Notes under the pieces: generated by a model | Database searches by the model: none | What the model was told of the DNA's origin: nothing | The model's input: only the letters and a program-made list of their open reading frames with translations | Assembly (NCBI RefSeq): GCF_019059575.1 | Contig: NW_024881501.1 | Location: 2,046,001 to 2,110,000 of the forward strand | Reading direction: 5' to 3' | Source: Amphibalanus amphitrite | Lineage: Eukaryota; Arthropoda; Thecostraca; Balanomorpha; Balanidae | DNA: 64,000 nucleotides | In this document: positions 33,875-45,639 of the stretch, piece by piece | Layout of the letters: the number at the start of each line of letters is the position of its first letter | Position numbering within the stretch: the stretch's first letter is position 1 | Position numbers and translations under genes: made by a program

Positions 33875-35389
33875 CTGGATCTATTGTAGGGCTATTTTGC
33901 CGAATGACCTCGTCCATTGACTTAACAACTTTGATGTGACCCAGGGAGGGTTGAAACCTATTGGGCTTCTTTTTGTCGCATGATCGCGCAACGTTTAGTC
34001 TACAGATGGATTCAGGAAAAGCGATCACGAGATCCATTCGTCTGTTTTGGAATGAGAGGGAGGCCCACTAATGGTCAGTGCCCCCCCCCCCAAAAAAAAA
34101 CTTTCCAACTTTTTTTTACAAATTTCATCAGTCCTAACTACCCGCAAGCGAATGGCAAGCCCTTCCGTCTCCGCTCGCCTGAGATTTGGAATTTACCAAA
34201 TAGCGGTAAACGACCACTGAAGGTCGGAGCTGCGTCTCTTGCACACTTAGAATGTCTCAAAATCGAAGCTGGAAGGACAAAAAACTGCTTTAAAGCGGAA
34301 ATCGTTGCCATTTAATGTATTCCAAAGTGACGGTTAGACCAACTGTATGGGCGCATAGGTACAATATTAGGTTATGGAAATTCTCCTCATGTTTAGGGCA
34401 CAAACTATGGAGGGGCAAAATATACGTTTGCCACTCCTCCAAAAGTTTCGTAGGTGACGAGTCGACGACGCTTCCTCTGCCGCCCCGTATCCGTCGCCCC
34501 TAAAAGCGGCCATTTAAGGCCTGGGCTGCCGCTGCGTCACGTTGACGCTTATGCTTATATTGCCTCTAAAACGAGTTTGAGGAGAGGGAAACTTCTATTG
34601 AACGCAAACGCTTGTCATTTAAGAAAGGCAACGTATGATATAGTATATGGGCATCTGATAACACCTTCAGAATTCAGATGATCGAACAAAATTAATATAT
34701 GGCTTCTTGTCAAAGTTTTATGTCACAAATTATGGGGGGGCAAAAAGATACTTTTGCCCCCCCACGAGTTTGCCAGGGGGGGCAGCTGCCCCCTCTGCCC
34801 CCCCGAATCCGCCGCCCCTGGTCGGTGGAAGTGTAGTGTAGGGTAGGGTAGGGTAGGGTAGGGTAGGGTAGGGTAGGGTAGGGTAGTGTAGTGTAGTGTA
34901 GTGTAGTGTAGTGTAGTGTAGTGTAGTGTAGTGTAGTGTAGGAGTAGGGTAGGGGTAGGGGTAGGGGTAGGGTAGGGTAGGGTAGGGTAGGGGTAGGGTT
35001 GAGTTAAAATAGGGCCTAGGGTAGGGTAGGGTAGGGTAGGGTAGGGTAGGGTAGGGTAGGGTAGGGTAGGGTAGGGTAGGGTAGGGTAGGGTAGGGTAGG
35101 GTAGTGTAGTGTAGTGTAGTGTAGTGTAGTGTAGTGTAGTGTAGGTGTAGGAGTAGGGTAGGGGTAGGGGTAGGGTAGGGTAGGGTAGGGTAGGGGTAGG
35201 GTTGAGTTAAAAAAGGGCCTAACATACAAAAGACTTGGACACTCCGCAACTATCGCTATTATATTAAAAACAGCTACCCAAATCTACCCAAATAATACAG
35301 CTAAAATACAAGCTACTCACCCAAACTAATGCATCCGTCACATATAATTAAGCAAAACATACAGTTATCGCGCAAACGTGTACCTTTAG

Positions 35390-36713
35390 TCTATATTATA
35401 AATCCTAAAAAGTACCCCGCCCACGCCGTGTGCGACGTAGTCACTTTGTAGCGCTTATTGCGGCGGCGTCTGTTGACCTACGGCCGTGAAATTTTACAGC
35501 GATGTGGGCCACCTTTACACGTAGGTCGTATTAACTTTTGGACATGATGCGGCTGGGGGTGCGCCCTTGGCGCGTGCTCGCGTGCCCATAGGGTTAACAT
35601 TAGAATCGGCAAAAACACGCTATTGCTCGGGAACGGTAAGGGCTACGGGGGTGAACTTTTCACTGCAAGTCGGACGCGTGCACTCATTTAGTCGTATTAA
35701 ATTTTCGAGGGTGTGGGTTCAGCGGTGTGCACGTGATGGGGCCGCGACCGGCGCCGAGCAGAGGGCACGTGCTTTAGGCTCAGTTGTTCGCTTAAAAACC
35801 TGAGTGAAAATAATCAGACAACGAAGGCCGACACAAGGCACCGCTCGCCAAGGGGATTCGCCAGTATATAAATACAATAAATTTGTTTTTGCAATATCTC
35901 AGCCGTTTCTGGGCCGATTTAGCTGAAACTTGAACTGTCAGTGGTAGTGTAGTGTAGGGTTGGGTATGGTATGGTAGGGTAGTGTATAGTGTAGGGTAGT
36001 GTAGGGGTAGGGTAGGGTAGGGTAGGGTAGGGGTAGGGTAGGGTAGGGGTAGGGTAGGGTATGGTAGGTTAGGGTAGGGTAGGGTAGGGTAGGGTAGGGT
36101 AGGGTAGGGTAGAGTAGGGTAGGGTAGGGTAGGATAGTAGGGTAGGGTAGGGACTAGGGTAGGGTAAGGTAGGGTAGGGTAGGGTAAGGTAGGGTAGGGT
36201 AGAGTAGCGTAGGGTAGGGTAGAGTTAGGTAGGGTATAGGTAGGGTAGGGTAGGGTAGGGTATAGTAGGGTAGGTTAGGGTAGTAGGGTAGGGTATGGTA
36301 GGGTAGGGTAGGGTAGGGTAGGGTAGAGTAGGGTAGGGTAGAGTAGGGTAGGGTAGTAGGGTAATGTAGGGTAGGGTATGGTAGGGTAGGGTAGGGGTAG
36401 GGTAGGGTAGGGTAGGGTAGTAGGGTAGGGTAGGGTAGGGTAGGGTAGTAGGGTAGGGTAGGGTAGTAGGGTAGGGTAGGGTAGGGTTAGGGTAAGGGTA
36501 GGGTAGGGGTAGGGTTGAGTTCAAAAAGGGCCCAACATACAAAACACTTGAACACCCCGCAACTATCACCATCCCTTACAGTTCAATTAAAAACAGCTAC
36601 CCAAATCTACCCAAATAATACAGCTAAAAATACAAGCCAATCACCCAAACTAATGCACCCGTAACATAACATAAATCAAAACATACAGTTATCGCGTAAA
36701 CCTGTACCTCTAG
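35390..36713 (+). repeat. Helitron-like unit 8 (last unit)
   Basis: Type 2 5' block without the CCGCCGCC run, core about 35944-36515, standard 3' block. It ends at CTAG (36710-36713), followed by T and unrelated sequence. Confidence 0.75.
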
Positions 36714-36748
36714 TATCTTTTAAAGGCTTAAAGCCCCAGCTTTGTTAA

Positions 36749-37931
36749 CCCGCGCCCCGCTGGGCTATTCAGCCATACGCGCCCTGCTGGGGGGGGGGCA
36801 GATTCTGCCCCCCCCCTGTCTAACTTCCGAACCGATGGTCGTAGAAAGACGGGGAAAACGGCAATAGAAATCTCTCAACGAGGCGGATCTTAAGAGCCGA
36901 CATTTTTTTTGCTTACGTAGGTCAGAGGTCAGGTCAAGGTCAGGTCAAGGGTACAAAATGCAAGTTTCTACAGTATTGGCCTTGCACCGTAGTTGCCGAA
37001 GAATGGACTGAGACTGATTGCCCAAAACGTGTTCTTAGACTACCAAGACAATATTCGTTGCACACAATGTCATTCAAAGGTCAAGGTCAAGGTCAGGTTA
37101 GGTCAGGTCAGGTCACCAAAAACAAAATATAGAAAAGGGCATGTGCGACACATGTTTTATGGGTCATTTTACTCATGGAATTCAATAGGCACACTCAATA
37201 AGTGATATGGACCACCTCTGGATGAATTTCAGGTCGAGGTCAGGTCAAGGTCAGGTCAAGTGAGGTCAAATTTTGAAGTTGGTTGTTAAGGCCTAAAAAG
37301 GTGTCTATCCGATGCAGTTTTTCACGGCGAATCGAATGGTGCTATTTTTATTTCCGTACGAGGTCTAGAACTTCAAAAAATATCATTTTTCAAAATTTTT
37401 GTGTGTCTTGACGTCATAAAATTTTGAATAACTCCCACATTTTTGAACCGATTCTTCTAAAAATTGGTATGTAGGTGCACATAGACCACTTCTTTGACAT
37501 ATATTCCGGTTTTTTCGATAAACTCAAAATTTTGGATTTTATAAATATTTTCCCAAAAAAGTCAGTTTTTTGGAAAAATTTTGGCCAAAATCCAAAATTT
37601 TAAAAAAACCGAGATAGCCATTTGATAGACAAAGTAGAATCACGTATAACCTTTTTTGTTACGTCTTGATTCCTTTAAAAATGAAGAAGTTAACGGCGTT
37701 TGAAATTTTGCCGTTTTTTAGGCGAAAATGGCGAACATGACGTCACTAAAACGTCAATTTCTCAAAAAATTTCCGACGGATTTCGCTCAAATTTTCAGGG
37801 AACGTGTCAAATTGATGTATGATAAGGTACTGAAAGTTTGACGTCGCTGGCGTAACGCGTTTTGAAGTTATTGGCGAAAAACGGGAGGGGGGGGGGCAGA
37901 TTCTGCCCCCCCCCCCCCAGCGGGGCGCGGG
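36749..37931. mobile_element. TTAA-flanked MITE, family 2 copy C
   Basis: TTAA at 36745-36748 and 37932-37935 flanks CCCGCGCCCCGCTGG...CCAGCGGGGCGCGGG. G-run / CAGATTCTG / C-run hairpins sit inside both ends (36789-36816; 37886-37919). The interior has long (A)GGTCA arrays (36921-36950, 37077-37115, 37230-37268) and TGACGTCA sites. It holds the unoccupied form of the site where a family-1 element is inserted in copy D. Confidence 0.88.
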
Positions 37932-37935
37932 TTAA

Positions 37936-38789
37936 ACAATCAGTTCCTTACCTATACCATAGCGATAGCCCATGTATCTGAGCTCAGCTGCAGAGTGCAG
38001 ACTGCAGGGCATGGTCTTGCTCATCGGTCTCTCCCTTGCGCGACGCCATACCTTCCCGAGTCAGTTACTGCCTCTCCGTATACGAAAACGGAACAAAAAA
38101 AAAAAAAAATCGACTCCATAAGATTCTGGACTTTGCTACCCGAGTTATTTCTGACGGCCGCAAATTCGACAACGTCGCTGACCTGCGCACGAAACTGGAC
38201 TGAAAGCCGCCTGAAAAAGTAAAATTTTAAACTATGGTCACAGCTGAAAAAGGCTTTACACCAAGGCGAACCATGAATTTTTGTCTCAATGTTAAGAAAT
38301 AAAGAAAGCTCGTCAAACAGAACTAAAAACACGCACCATGTGATAACATGGTAATAACATATTGTTCATCTGCAGCGCTCTCGCCTCGGAACCGGAAAAC
38401 GGCGCTCCAACCACAGTGCCGCGGCGCTACATAGACGGCCTACCTGCCGGCCTCAACAGCTGCCATGGCCTCCAAAGTCGCGCGTGCTGCCGAGGCTCTA
38501 CTGAAAAGTTACTGACTACGGTGATGCACACTGTGGTGGGTACATGCTTAGTGTATTAGTTGGAGATCGGTTGGTGTGAGAAATCGTAGCCTGATCAGTT
38601 TGTGCGTTTTAGTTGTGTGTGTTTCTGTTGTCGGAGTGGCCTGCGTTCCTGCAGGCACAATACCTGACTCAGACTGCGAGCAGTAATCGTCAGTCCATGT
38701 CTGGATCGCTCATAGTCAAAAATACAATACGATTCAATATAATACAGCAATTTCACCTGAACCCTGGAAATCTGAACGAAATACCTCTA
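37936..38789. other. Unassigned spacer
   Basis: A poly-A run is at 38095-38109. Small open frames have no recognisable domain. Confidence 0.4.
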
Positions 38790-38793
38790 TTAA

Positions 38794-39735
38794 CCCTCGC
38801 ACGACCAGGCCATTTCTCATAACACGAACGACCAGGGGGGGGGTTGTTACGACCCCCCCCCCTGGCGTTTCGAAACGGAAGGTCGTAGAGCTTAGCGGAA
38901 AAAACCAACGGATTGCTCTCAACGAGATCTCGCGATTGGTGGTATATTTTTTGGTCCTAGGTCAACATTTGACCTACTTTTGACCGGTCAAAGGTCAAAT
39001 TTTCGGAAAAATAGACTTTTTTCAACTTTCGGCGGCGATTGCGGCAAAACGGTGGGAGATATCGACTTGAAACCTTCACTATCGTGTTCCTTGATCAATT
39101 CTCTATCGTTTGGTATGTATTTCGTTTCCCTAGCTCTAAAAATGGCGCGTTGGGAGCGCCGGAAGTCGGCAAGGTCACAGTCGGCGGCAGAAATTCGAAA
39201 AATCAAAATTTAAATTTTTGAAAGCTGATTGTATTTTTGGATTTGGGAGGTCCATTTGCTCCCTATAGAAGCTAATATTGCTGCATATTCCCATTGAGGT
39301 GACAAGAATTAGCAGAATAGTGGTTCGGGCGCTTTTCAAAAATAGTACCGGACGCTGTTCCTCTTGTGACGTCATAGCTCCGTGACCTGACCTGACCCGG
39401 TCAAATTTCTTATACCATATGATAGCCAATACTTGCCCCAACATGCATGGGAAGTTTCATCACGATCCATCAACCGATGTCCGTACCACCGGCAGGAAAC
39501 CTCGGGCGTTGGCACTCAGTTTGTGAAAATCCGGCCGGAGGCTGTACCTCTTATGACGTCATAACTCCGTGACCTGACATGACCCGATCAATTTTTTTTC
39601 GGCAAAAGATGCGCAAAGGTTGCCCCAGGGGGTATTGAAAATTTCAGCCCGCTACGACAAGCTGTTTAGCGTGCACTTCGAAAAAACCTCAGGGGGGGGG
39701 TTGATACAACCCCCCCCCCCCTAGGCGTTCTAGGG
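38794..39735. mobile_element. TTAA-flanked MITE, family 3 copy E (CCCT ends)
   Basis: TTAA at 38790-38793 and 39736-39739 flanks CCCTCGCACGACCAGG...CCTAGGCGTTCTAGGG. The left hairpin is G-run / GTTGTTACGAC / C-run, the right one G-run / GTTGATACAAC / C-run. The interior carries TGACCTGACCTGACC and repeated TGACGTCATA.CTCCGTGACCTGAC. Near-identical copies are at 50595-51535 (inverted) and from 63805. Confidence 0.88.
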
Positions 39736-39739
39736 TTAA

Positions 39740-40716
39740 AAGCCTGTTAGTGACGGTATTTCTCCATTTTTTTTTTTTTTTTGCTTTAAGAAGTTGAAAA
39801 TTTCAAGCACGTCTGCCATGTTTAGTTTCTATTAGGGATCGTTGCCGCAGCGCTCACTGAAAATAGCGGTCACATTTCGCAATATGCCTACGTTAGTCGT
39901 GTAACTACATCAATAGTGCATCAAGTCTCGCGGCTATATGGTTCGGTAAACCATACGTCGACAACCCATTGTAATACTTCACATTCCGTGCAAGTGCCTA
40001 ATACTGTTCAATGATTCATGGTTCCTTCTCCATATGCGCAATGAATTAAGTCGAAACATCATAATGAATGAATGCCTGGCAGTAGAGCAGCATTCCAGGT
40101 TTGCAGCCTGACCATAGTCACGGTACCCGCGCGGTAATGCGCCCCGGAATGGCGGTCACCCCCGAGTGCGCGCACTTCTCCGAGACTCGTGCATCATAAT
40201 ATAGGCCATACCCATTATCCACGTGTATGTGCGGCCCATGGTGACGACATTGAAAAGAGTAGGTATTCAGAAAGATATGACACCCAGAAAGATATGACGT
40301 GACCGTTCTGTTTTCCTCCATTCTCAGGGCGGTCGAATCCAGGGTATATTGAGAGGTCGAATCCTTCTCGTTGACGCCTAAAACTTCCTGATGCCGGCTG
40401 GACGGACACTCTCCTCCGACGTGAGTAGCACATTGCGAGCAGGCTGACGTGCGGTGGGGCGACTGTTAGCGGGGCTCTGTCCATTGAGACGGGCTCAGCC
40501 CCGACGGCGGCCCGGGGATCCCGCCGGCCGACCGGACCAATGTCTCTCCTATTTCTTATCATCCATCCGGCTCTGGAACAGTCTCCTTAGACTGGAGACG
40601 ATAACTCTACAAAACAAAGGATATGACAGAACACATATTTTCCAAACTGATCGAAACATGAATCAATATTGATGGAATAACAGGAAGACGGATTTTGTCT
40701 GCGTTTAATTTGACTT
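39740..40716. other. Unassigned spacer
   Basis: A poly-T run is at 39768-39782. A short direct repeat AGAAAGATATGAC occurs at 40269 and 40287. The 115-codon open frame at 40562-40215 has no recognisable domain. Confidence 0.4.
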
Positions 40717-40720
40717 TTAA

Positions 40721-41704
40721 CCCGCGCACCGACGGGGGGGCGGATATCCGCCCCCCCTGAGGGTTTTCGCGGATAGCGGAAAAACCGCGGCGCGTAGCGC
40801 CGCGAAATTTGGTACGACTATTCCCTCATCAATTTTACACATGGTGTGCAAGTTTGAACCTCCTAACTTTTAAGGTCAGGTCACCAGGTCACTTTGAATG
40901 ACCCAACCTCAAGTCTCTTTTTTGCAACTTTGTCACCGTGCCAGAGCTACAGTAGATGTCGGAGGCCTTTGAAAGTCGCAGGTCATTAGTAGCTACAATT
41001 TGTATATCTCGGAATTTTGATGTCGGTGACCTAAGGTCAGGTCAATTTCGCGACCTCCCCATTATAAGTCAATGGGGGAAAAATCAACTCCCTGTTTTTA
41101 CCGCTAAAACGGGTCGGAATGGCCCCATATACCATACATGACTTCATATACGGTCAACCTTCACTACCTTGAGGTCTGTTTTGCTGTTGGGCAGCCGTAA
41201 GGTCATGTGACGTCATCAAAGGTCACCAGCTGTTTTTTGACAATAACTCCGTACAGAAACAAGATACAGCCGCGCGGATGGTCTCATTGTGTTCAGCTCG
41301 TCAAGGCGCATCGAATGATATACATGATGACCTCGAGGTCACGTGACCTGAGGTCAATCTTTGACCTTGACCTTTCGAGGTCAACATATATATCATTCGA
41401 TGCGGATTGACGAGAGGATCACGATGATGCCCTTAGTTTGTTTCTATATTGACTAGTTCGAAAGTTATTCGAGAAAAACTCTCCCTATACCTAGCGCCGC
41501 CATTTTGACTTTTTTGACCCCTGTGACGTCATCTTTGACCTGACCTGAAAATGACCTTTGTAAAAATTGTAGACCTTGTCCGTGCGTATTCACTTCAACC
41601 GCTTGTCGCTATCTTGCTTCGTTCTCGAGATCTCAGGGGGGCGGTCATCCGCCCCCCCCCCCCCGTCGGTGCGAAGTTGGCGCAGACCCCCGTCGGTGCG
41701 CGGG
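40721..41704. mobile_element. TTAA-flanked MITE, family 5 copy H
   Basis: TTAA at 40717-40720 and 41705-41708 flanks CCCGCGCACCGACGGGGG...CCCCGTCGGTGCGCGGG. The left hairpin is G-run / CGGATATCCG / C-run, the right G-run / CGGTCATCCG / C-run. The interior has GGTCAGGTCACCAGGTCAC, dense TGACCTTGACC motifs and TGACGTCATC sites (41205, 41523). Confidence 0.88.
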
Positions 41705-41908
41705 TTAAGTATAGGGTTTGAGTTTTGAAGTGAAGGACCTCAGTTGGAGAGCCGCCGACGTGAATAGCTTGGCGTTCGGATTTTAATTAATTTTAAATAA
41801 ACTCGGGTCCGTATTTTGTATCAGACAAGGATACTTTTCAAGTCGCCGGCCTTAGTATAATTCACTGAACGAGGCCGGTGTAAACGAATTTTCAAGACCG
41901 AAATCATA

Positions 41909-42501
41909 AGGCCTGTACACATTCAGCTGTTGTGCTGTTGTCAGCCGAAATAGGCTCCACCCACCGTTTCTGGCTGACGGAGTTGTACACATTCGGCTGA
42001 TGAGAACTGTCAGCAGTGGCTGATTGTCTACAAATGTGGCTTTGTAAACAAATATATTGTCTCATATTCATGTTCTTTATTAATACAATGTTTTGATAGC
42101 TAGGTATGTTATCAGCGTATTTACATATAAGATGCAATAGAAATATTTACTCTTCTTCCATTGATAAATAATTATGAAAAGAAAATTACGTGAAAAGCGT
42201 CAATACAGTGTCAAATTTTCATTTATCTGCAGTACTCAGTAAAAATGTGGCACGTGACCTGGCACGTGATTTGTTTACATGCGCCACTACCAGTGTCTAA
42301 ATGCGCCATTTATGGCTTCTGATGACGGCTCGGCATCTCTGCACTTGCTTTCTCCCAGCAGCACAGCTCGTCAGCCCATGCTGCCGTCAGCAGAGAGGTG
42401 ACGTCATGTTGCAAGTGCAACATGACGTCATCAATTTTTCAGCCAATAGAGTGAGCGTTTCTCGGCTGACAACAGCACAGCAGCTGAATGTGTACAGGCC
42501 T
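41909..42501. mobile_element. MITE with about 40-bp inverted repeats (AGGCCTGTACACATTCAGCT ends)
   Basis: 41909-41950 and 42461-42501 are near-perfect inverted repeats. ATA precedes and follows the element, so a 3-bp duplication is possible but weak. The interior has a second inverted pair around GTTGCAAGTGCAACATGACG (42408-42430). It is non-coding. Confidence 0.75.
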
Positions 42502-42663
42502 ATAATTTGATTTTTGAACTGGGCATTCGGCCTCGTTCAAAAACATTATAGACAGTCTGTCCATAATAGCAAAGGTCTTGAAAACTTACCACCGGCCGAG
42601 TATGGTATGTACTTGCCAACTTGGTACTTGCTTGGTATGGACTGCATGCCAACGGTAACTTAA

Positions 42664-42851
42664 CCCGCGCCCCACTGGGGTCTGCGTGTAACACGCCCTA
42701 CGGGGGGGGGGGCTCTTCATAGCCCCCCTCCTAACTCCGAAACTACTGGGCCGATCGTCAAAATTCAAACGGCGCCTGATAGCCCCGGAAAAACTGTCGC
42801 GCGAAACCTAATTTCATTTACCTAGAGGTCACCAATGACGTCACAGGTCAG
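42664..42851. mobile_element. Truncated TTAA-type MITE, family 1-like (copy I)
   Basis: TTAA (42660-42663) is followed by CCCGCGCCCCACTGGGG, a G-run / CTCTTCATAG / C-run hairpin and the AAATTCAAACGGCG and TGACGTCACAGGTCA blocks of family 1. It is cut off where CAGGGTTGTGCTCGACT begins; the other end is missing. Confidence 0.75.
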
Positions 42852-44253
42852 CAGGGTTGTGCTCGACTCATGAGTCGAGTCAGAAATTTGACTCAACTCT
42901 GACTCAAATGAGTCGGGTTTGAGTCGAGTCGGTTACAATATCTGAACTGTTGAGTCAGATTTGAGTCGAGTCGGATAAAATGTTTAGCTGTTGAGTTGAG
43001 TCAGAGTTGAGTCGGACAAAAACGTTAAGGTGTTGTGTTGAGTCAGGGTTGAGTCAGTAAAATAACTTTTGACGTTGAGTTGAGTCAAACATTTAACATG
43101 AGTCAGGTTCTTAACTTTCTAGAAACAATAGTCTAAATATGTGTCTAATTACAGGGCATTATTCAAGGAAAAAAACTCCCTATCTTAACAAATAACTATC
43201 TATAAGAGGCACCTATGACCCAACCAACAGCCATGCCTATGTTTCTTGATAGCTGATATGTCCAATGATTAGAAGAAGGCCCCTATCCTATCATAAGTAG
43301 AAATCAAAGTCAGCAATCTTAGCCACTGCAAAATACATTTTATTACGAGCGAGCGAGCGCAGCGAGCGAAGCGAGTCTTTTCAATATAACGGAAAAATCT
43401 CAGTATGAGCGGCCCGGCCCGGCCCGGCCCAGCCCGGCCCGGCCTGTAACGCTTTTGAGAAGCTTATATCTCAGCAACCGCTGCACAGTGTGGTCAAACA
43501 CCAGTTTAGCGCGAATTAAATCCCAGCGCTGCTCGGATCCGTTGAAAATGGTTCCCTGGTTTCAAAATTGACACTTAAACCTATGTGAGACATTTTACGA
43601 TGCATTATAAATGCTTGCTGACATATAATGGCATAGTTCCGCCTCTAAAAATAAGGAGAACTAGCTTACGACGGGTGATGTGCTTACCAGGCCAGGGCTA
43701 TGAAGTCATGGAGTTACTCCGACTCAGACTACGGCTTTCAAAAGTCAATTTCAACTCTGACTCCGGGCAAAACTGTCGACTTATACGATCGACTCGGACT
43801 CTGACTCCGCAGCCATGGCAGGCTCACGCAGTCGATGAATTTTCGGTGACTCAGACTACGAGTCTTGGTCCGGATTCCAAAATCGATTCCGATTCCAACT
43901 CTGACTGCAGGGTCAGAACTGTTGACTCCGAACGACTCCGACTCTGATTACGAAATCCTGGAATTTAACCGCAAATAAGAGGCATAAAATTGTGGGTCCC
44001 AGCAATGATGGGCATGTTAGGAGGAGGAATCGTTTATGAAATTCCCATCATTTCTCAGGTAAATTCTTATGATTGTCCATAGTTTGCTTGAGAAAAAAAA
44101 TCAGCATCAAATTATGTTTCTGTGTGAATGTTCCTGGTGAAGCACATGAATCGGTAGATGGTTGCTGAAATACACGCACCGATAGGACTGAACCTCAGCA
44201 ATGGGAATAAAAACAAAGACTTACACCATAAGCACCGTCCTTCATGTCATTAA

Positions 44254-44852
44254 CCCTCGCCCGTATTGGTGTTTTGCTAGCCGCGAACGTAGGTCGGGTC
44301 AAGTCAGGTCAGGCCAACCAGTCCTGCCGGGTATTCATAATTAATAGGTGTCAACCGCCAGTGACAGCTTCGTTGCATGTTACGAAGGCACCAAAACTTC
44401 TTCCTAAATGTTCAAATGGTTACTAAATTCGAAATCAGCCCCCAAAACTAGCCAGGAAGCATGTAAAACTAAAAAAGGTGAACCGAGGTCATCAAAGGTC
44501 ATTGAACTGACCTGACCTTCAAGTGATCTTGACACCGACCATAATGCATGGGACCAATATCATAATATCACATGTTTAGACGCTTGAAACCACGAAAAGA
44601 CTGCAAACGCGCGGCTAATGCAAGCAAACATACGCCCAATCGCGCTTCCGGCCAGACATGGTCTCGAGAAATAGGTCACAGGTCAAAGGTCATTGGGGTC
44701 AGGGTCGTGAAATTTAATGGGTAGGTGTAAAATTGATAAACTCGAGGATACTGAAAGTTTCGTCGCGATCGGCCGCTTTTTACATGAGCTTTTTTGCGAA
44801 AACCGAGAGGGGTCCTTTCGACCCCCACCCTCACCCCCTATATGGGCGAGGG
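44254..44852. mobile_element. TTAA-type MITE, family 6 copy J
   Basis: TTAA (44250-44253) precedes CCCTCGCCCGTAT. The right end ATATGGGCGAGGG is followed by TTGA, a decayed TTAA. It carries GGTCGGGTCAAGTCAGGTCAG and GTCACAGGTCAAAGGTCATT. The terminal G/C hairpin is reduced. It lies inside the composite region. Confidence 0.7.
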
Positions 44853-45639
44853 TTGAAAAATTGTTAAGATTTATTCATTGGCAACCGTATTCTGCAATAT
44901 AACAAGTCAGAAATACAGCGGTTGAGCCATCCGCGTAACGTTACGGAGCCGCCGCCACGCCCACCCTGTAGCCGGACCTCCCCGGGCGGGCCAACCCGAT
45001 ACGTTCAAAGCTGAGCCAAAGGCCGGGGGGCAGGTTGGGGCAGGGTTTCTTGAATGGATCATGTCCAGAAAAGTGTGGCAAATCTTCTCATGGTAGATTT
45101 GGCGTGGAGTTTTTTGGCCATTTTCTTATATCTCTACGTTTTTAAGATGGACAGTGTTTTCAGGGGATGTTTGAAAAGGTCATTTTCAAATTAGCATAAC
45201 TCATCGGTTAGTCCAAGGATACCTATAGAATTCGGGTATGCTATCAAATATAGGCTCAGTAGTCATATGCCACTCCAATTATTTCCAAACCTTTCCGACA
45301 ATTACGCTAAAATGTGTTGTAAACATGACGCGGGTTTTCGACGATTTCAGCACAGCCGGGACCGGCATTGCGTATGTCCACTTTAGCTAGCTTTTTGGAC
45401 ACCGAAAGGAAGACATTGAACCAAAGTATTGTGATATTGACATACTTTGGACAATTTCCTATCGACCGATAGTTATGAAAAGTCAAAATTCCAAAATTCG
45501 TTTTTTGATTAAATTCGCGCTAATCTGGCGTTTGGCCACACTGTGCGCTGGTCCGATTGGCCTGCGGTCTTTTTTGCTGGGTAGCCCCATCCCTTCTACC
45601 CCGTAATTGACTACTTTTGATACATCTCAGTGACCGTCG

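Larger units (their letters stand above)
32165..34820. mobile_element. hAT element, non-autonomous, with perfect 8-bp target duplication
   Basis: GTCGGTGG at 32157-32164 and 34821-34828 flanks inverted ends CAGTGGCGGCGGATTCG and CGAATCCGCCGCCCCTG. The equivalent uninterrupted site exists in unit 5 (about 29600), so the empty site is visible. The interior has C/G-run stretches near both ends, a small MITE (33002) and a SINE (33463). No hAT transposase frame was recognised. The open frames at 33980-34681 have no recognisable domain. Confidence 0.88.
31618..35389 (+). repeat. Helitron-like unit 7 (type 2), interrupted by a hAT element
   Basis: The 5' block (31618-32164) and the core plus 3' block (34821-35389) are split by the hAT element at 32165-34820. 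The core carries TAGTG runs and an internal repeat of the 3' motif, as in unit 5. The 3' end reads CTTTAG rather than CTCTAG. Confidence 0.75.
23394..36713 (+). mobile_element. Head-to-tail array of eight Helitron-like elements with TAGGG microsatellite cores
   Basis: Eight units follow one another without spacer. Each begins TCTA(C)TATTATAAATC. Each ends with a small ACAGTTA...TAA..CTGT hairpin, then CCTCTAG; unit 7 reads CTTTAG. The array is flanked by A on the left (23393) and T on the right (36714). That is the canonical Helitron signature: 5'-TC, 3' hairpin plus CTRR, insertion between A and T. Each unit has conserved flanks around a long TAGGG/TAGTG pentanucleotide core, like DINE/HINE-type non-autonomous Helitrons. 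No Rep/helicase gene is present. The Tyr/Pro/Thr/Leu-repeat open frames on the minus strand are core translations. Confidence 0.75.

Noticed and set aside
23851-36515. Telomere repeats in the TAGGG tracts
   Set aside because: The unit is TAGGG (5 bp), not TTAGGG or TTAGG. The tracts are bounded by conserved element flanks and repeat eight times, so they are cores of Helitron-like units.
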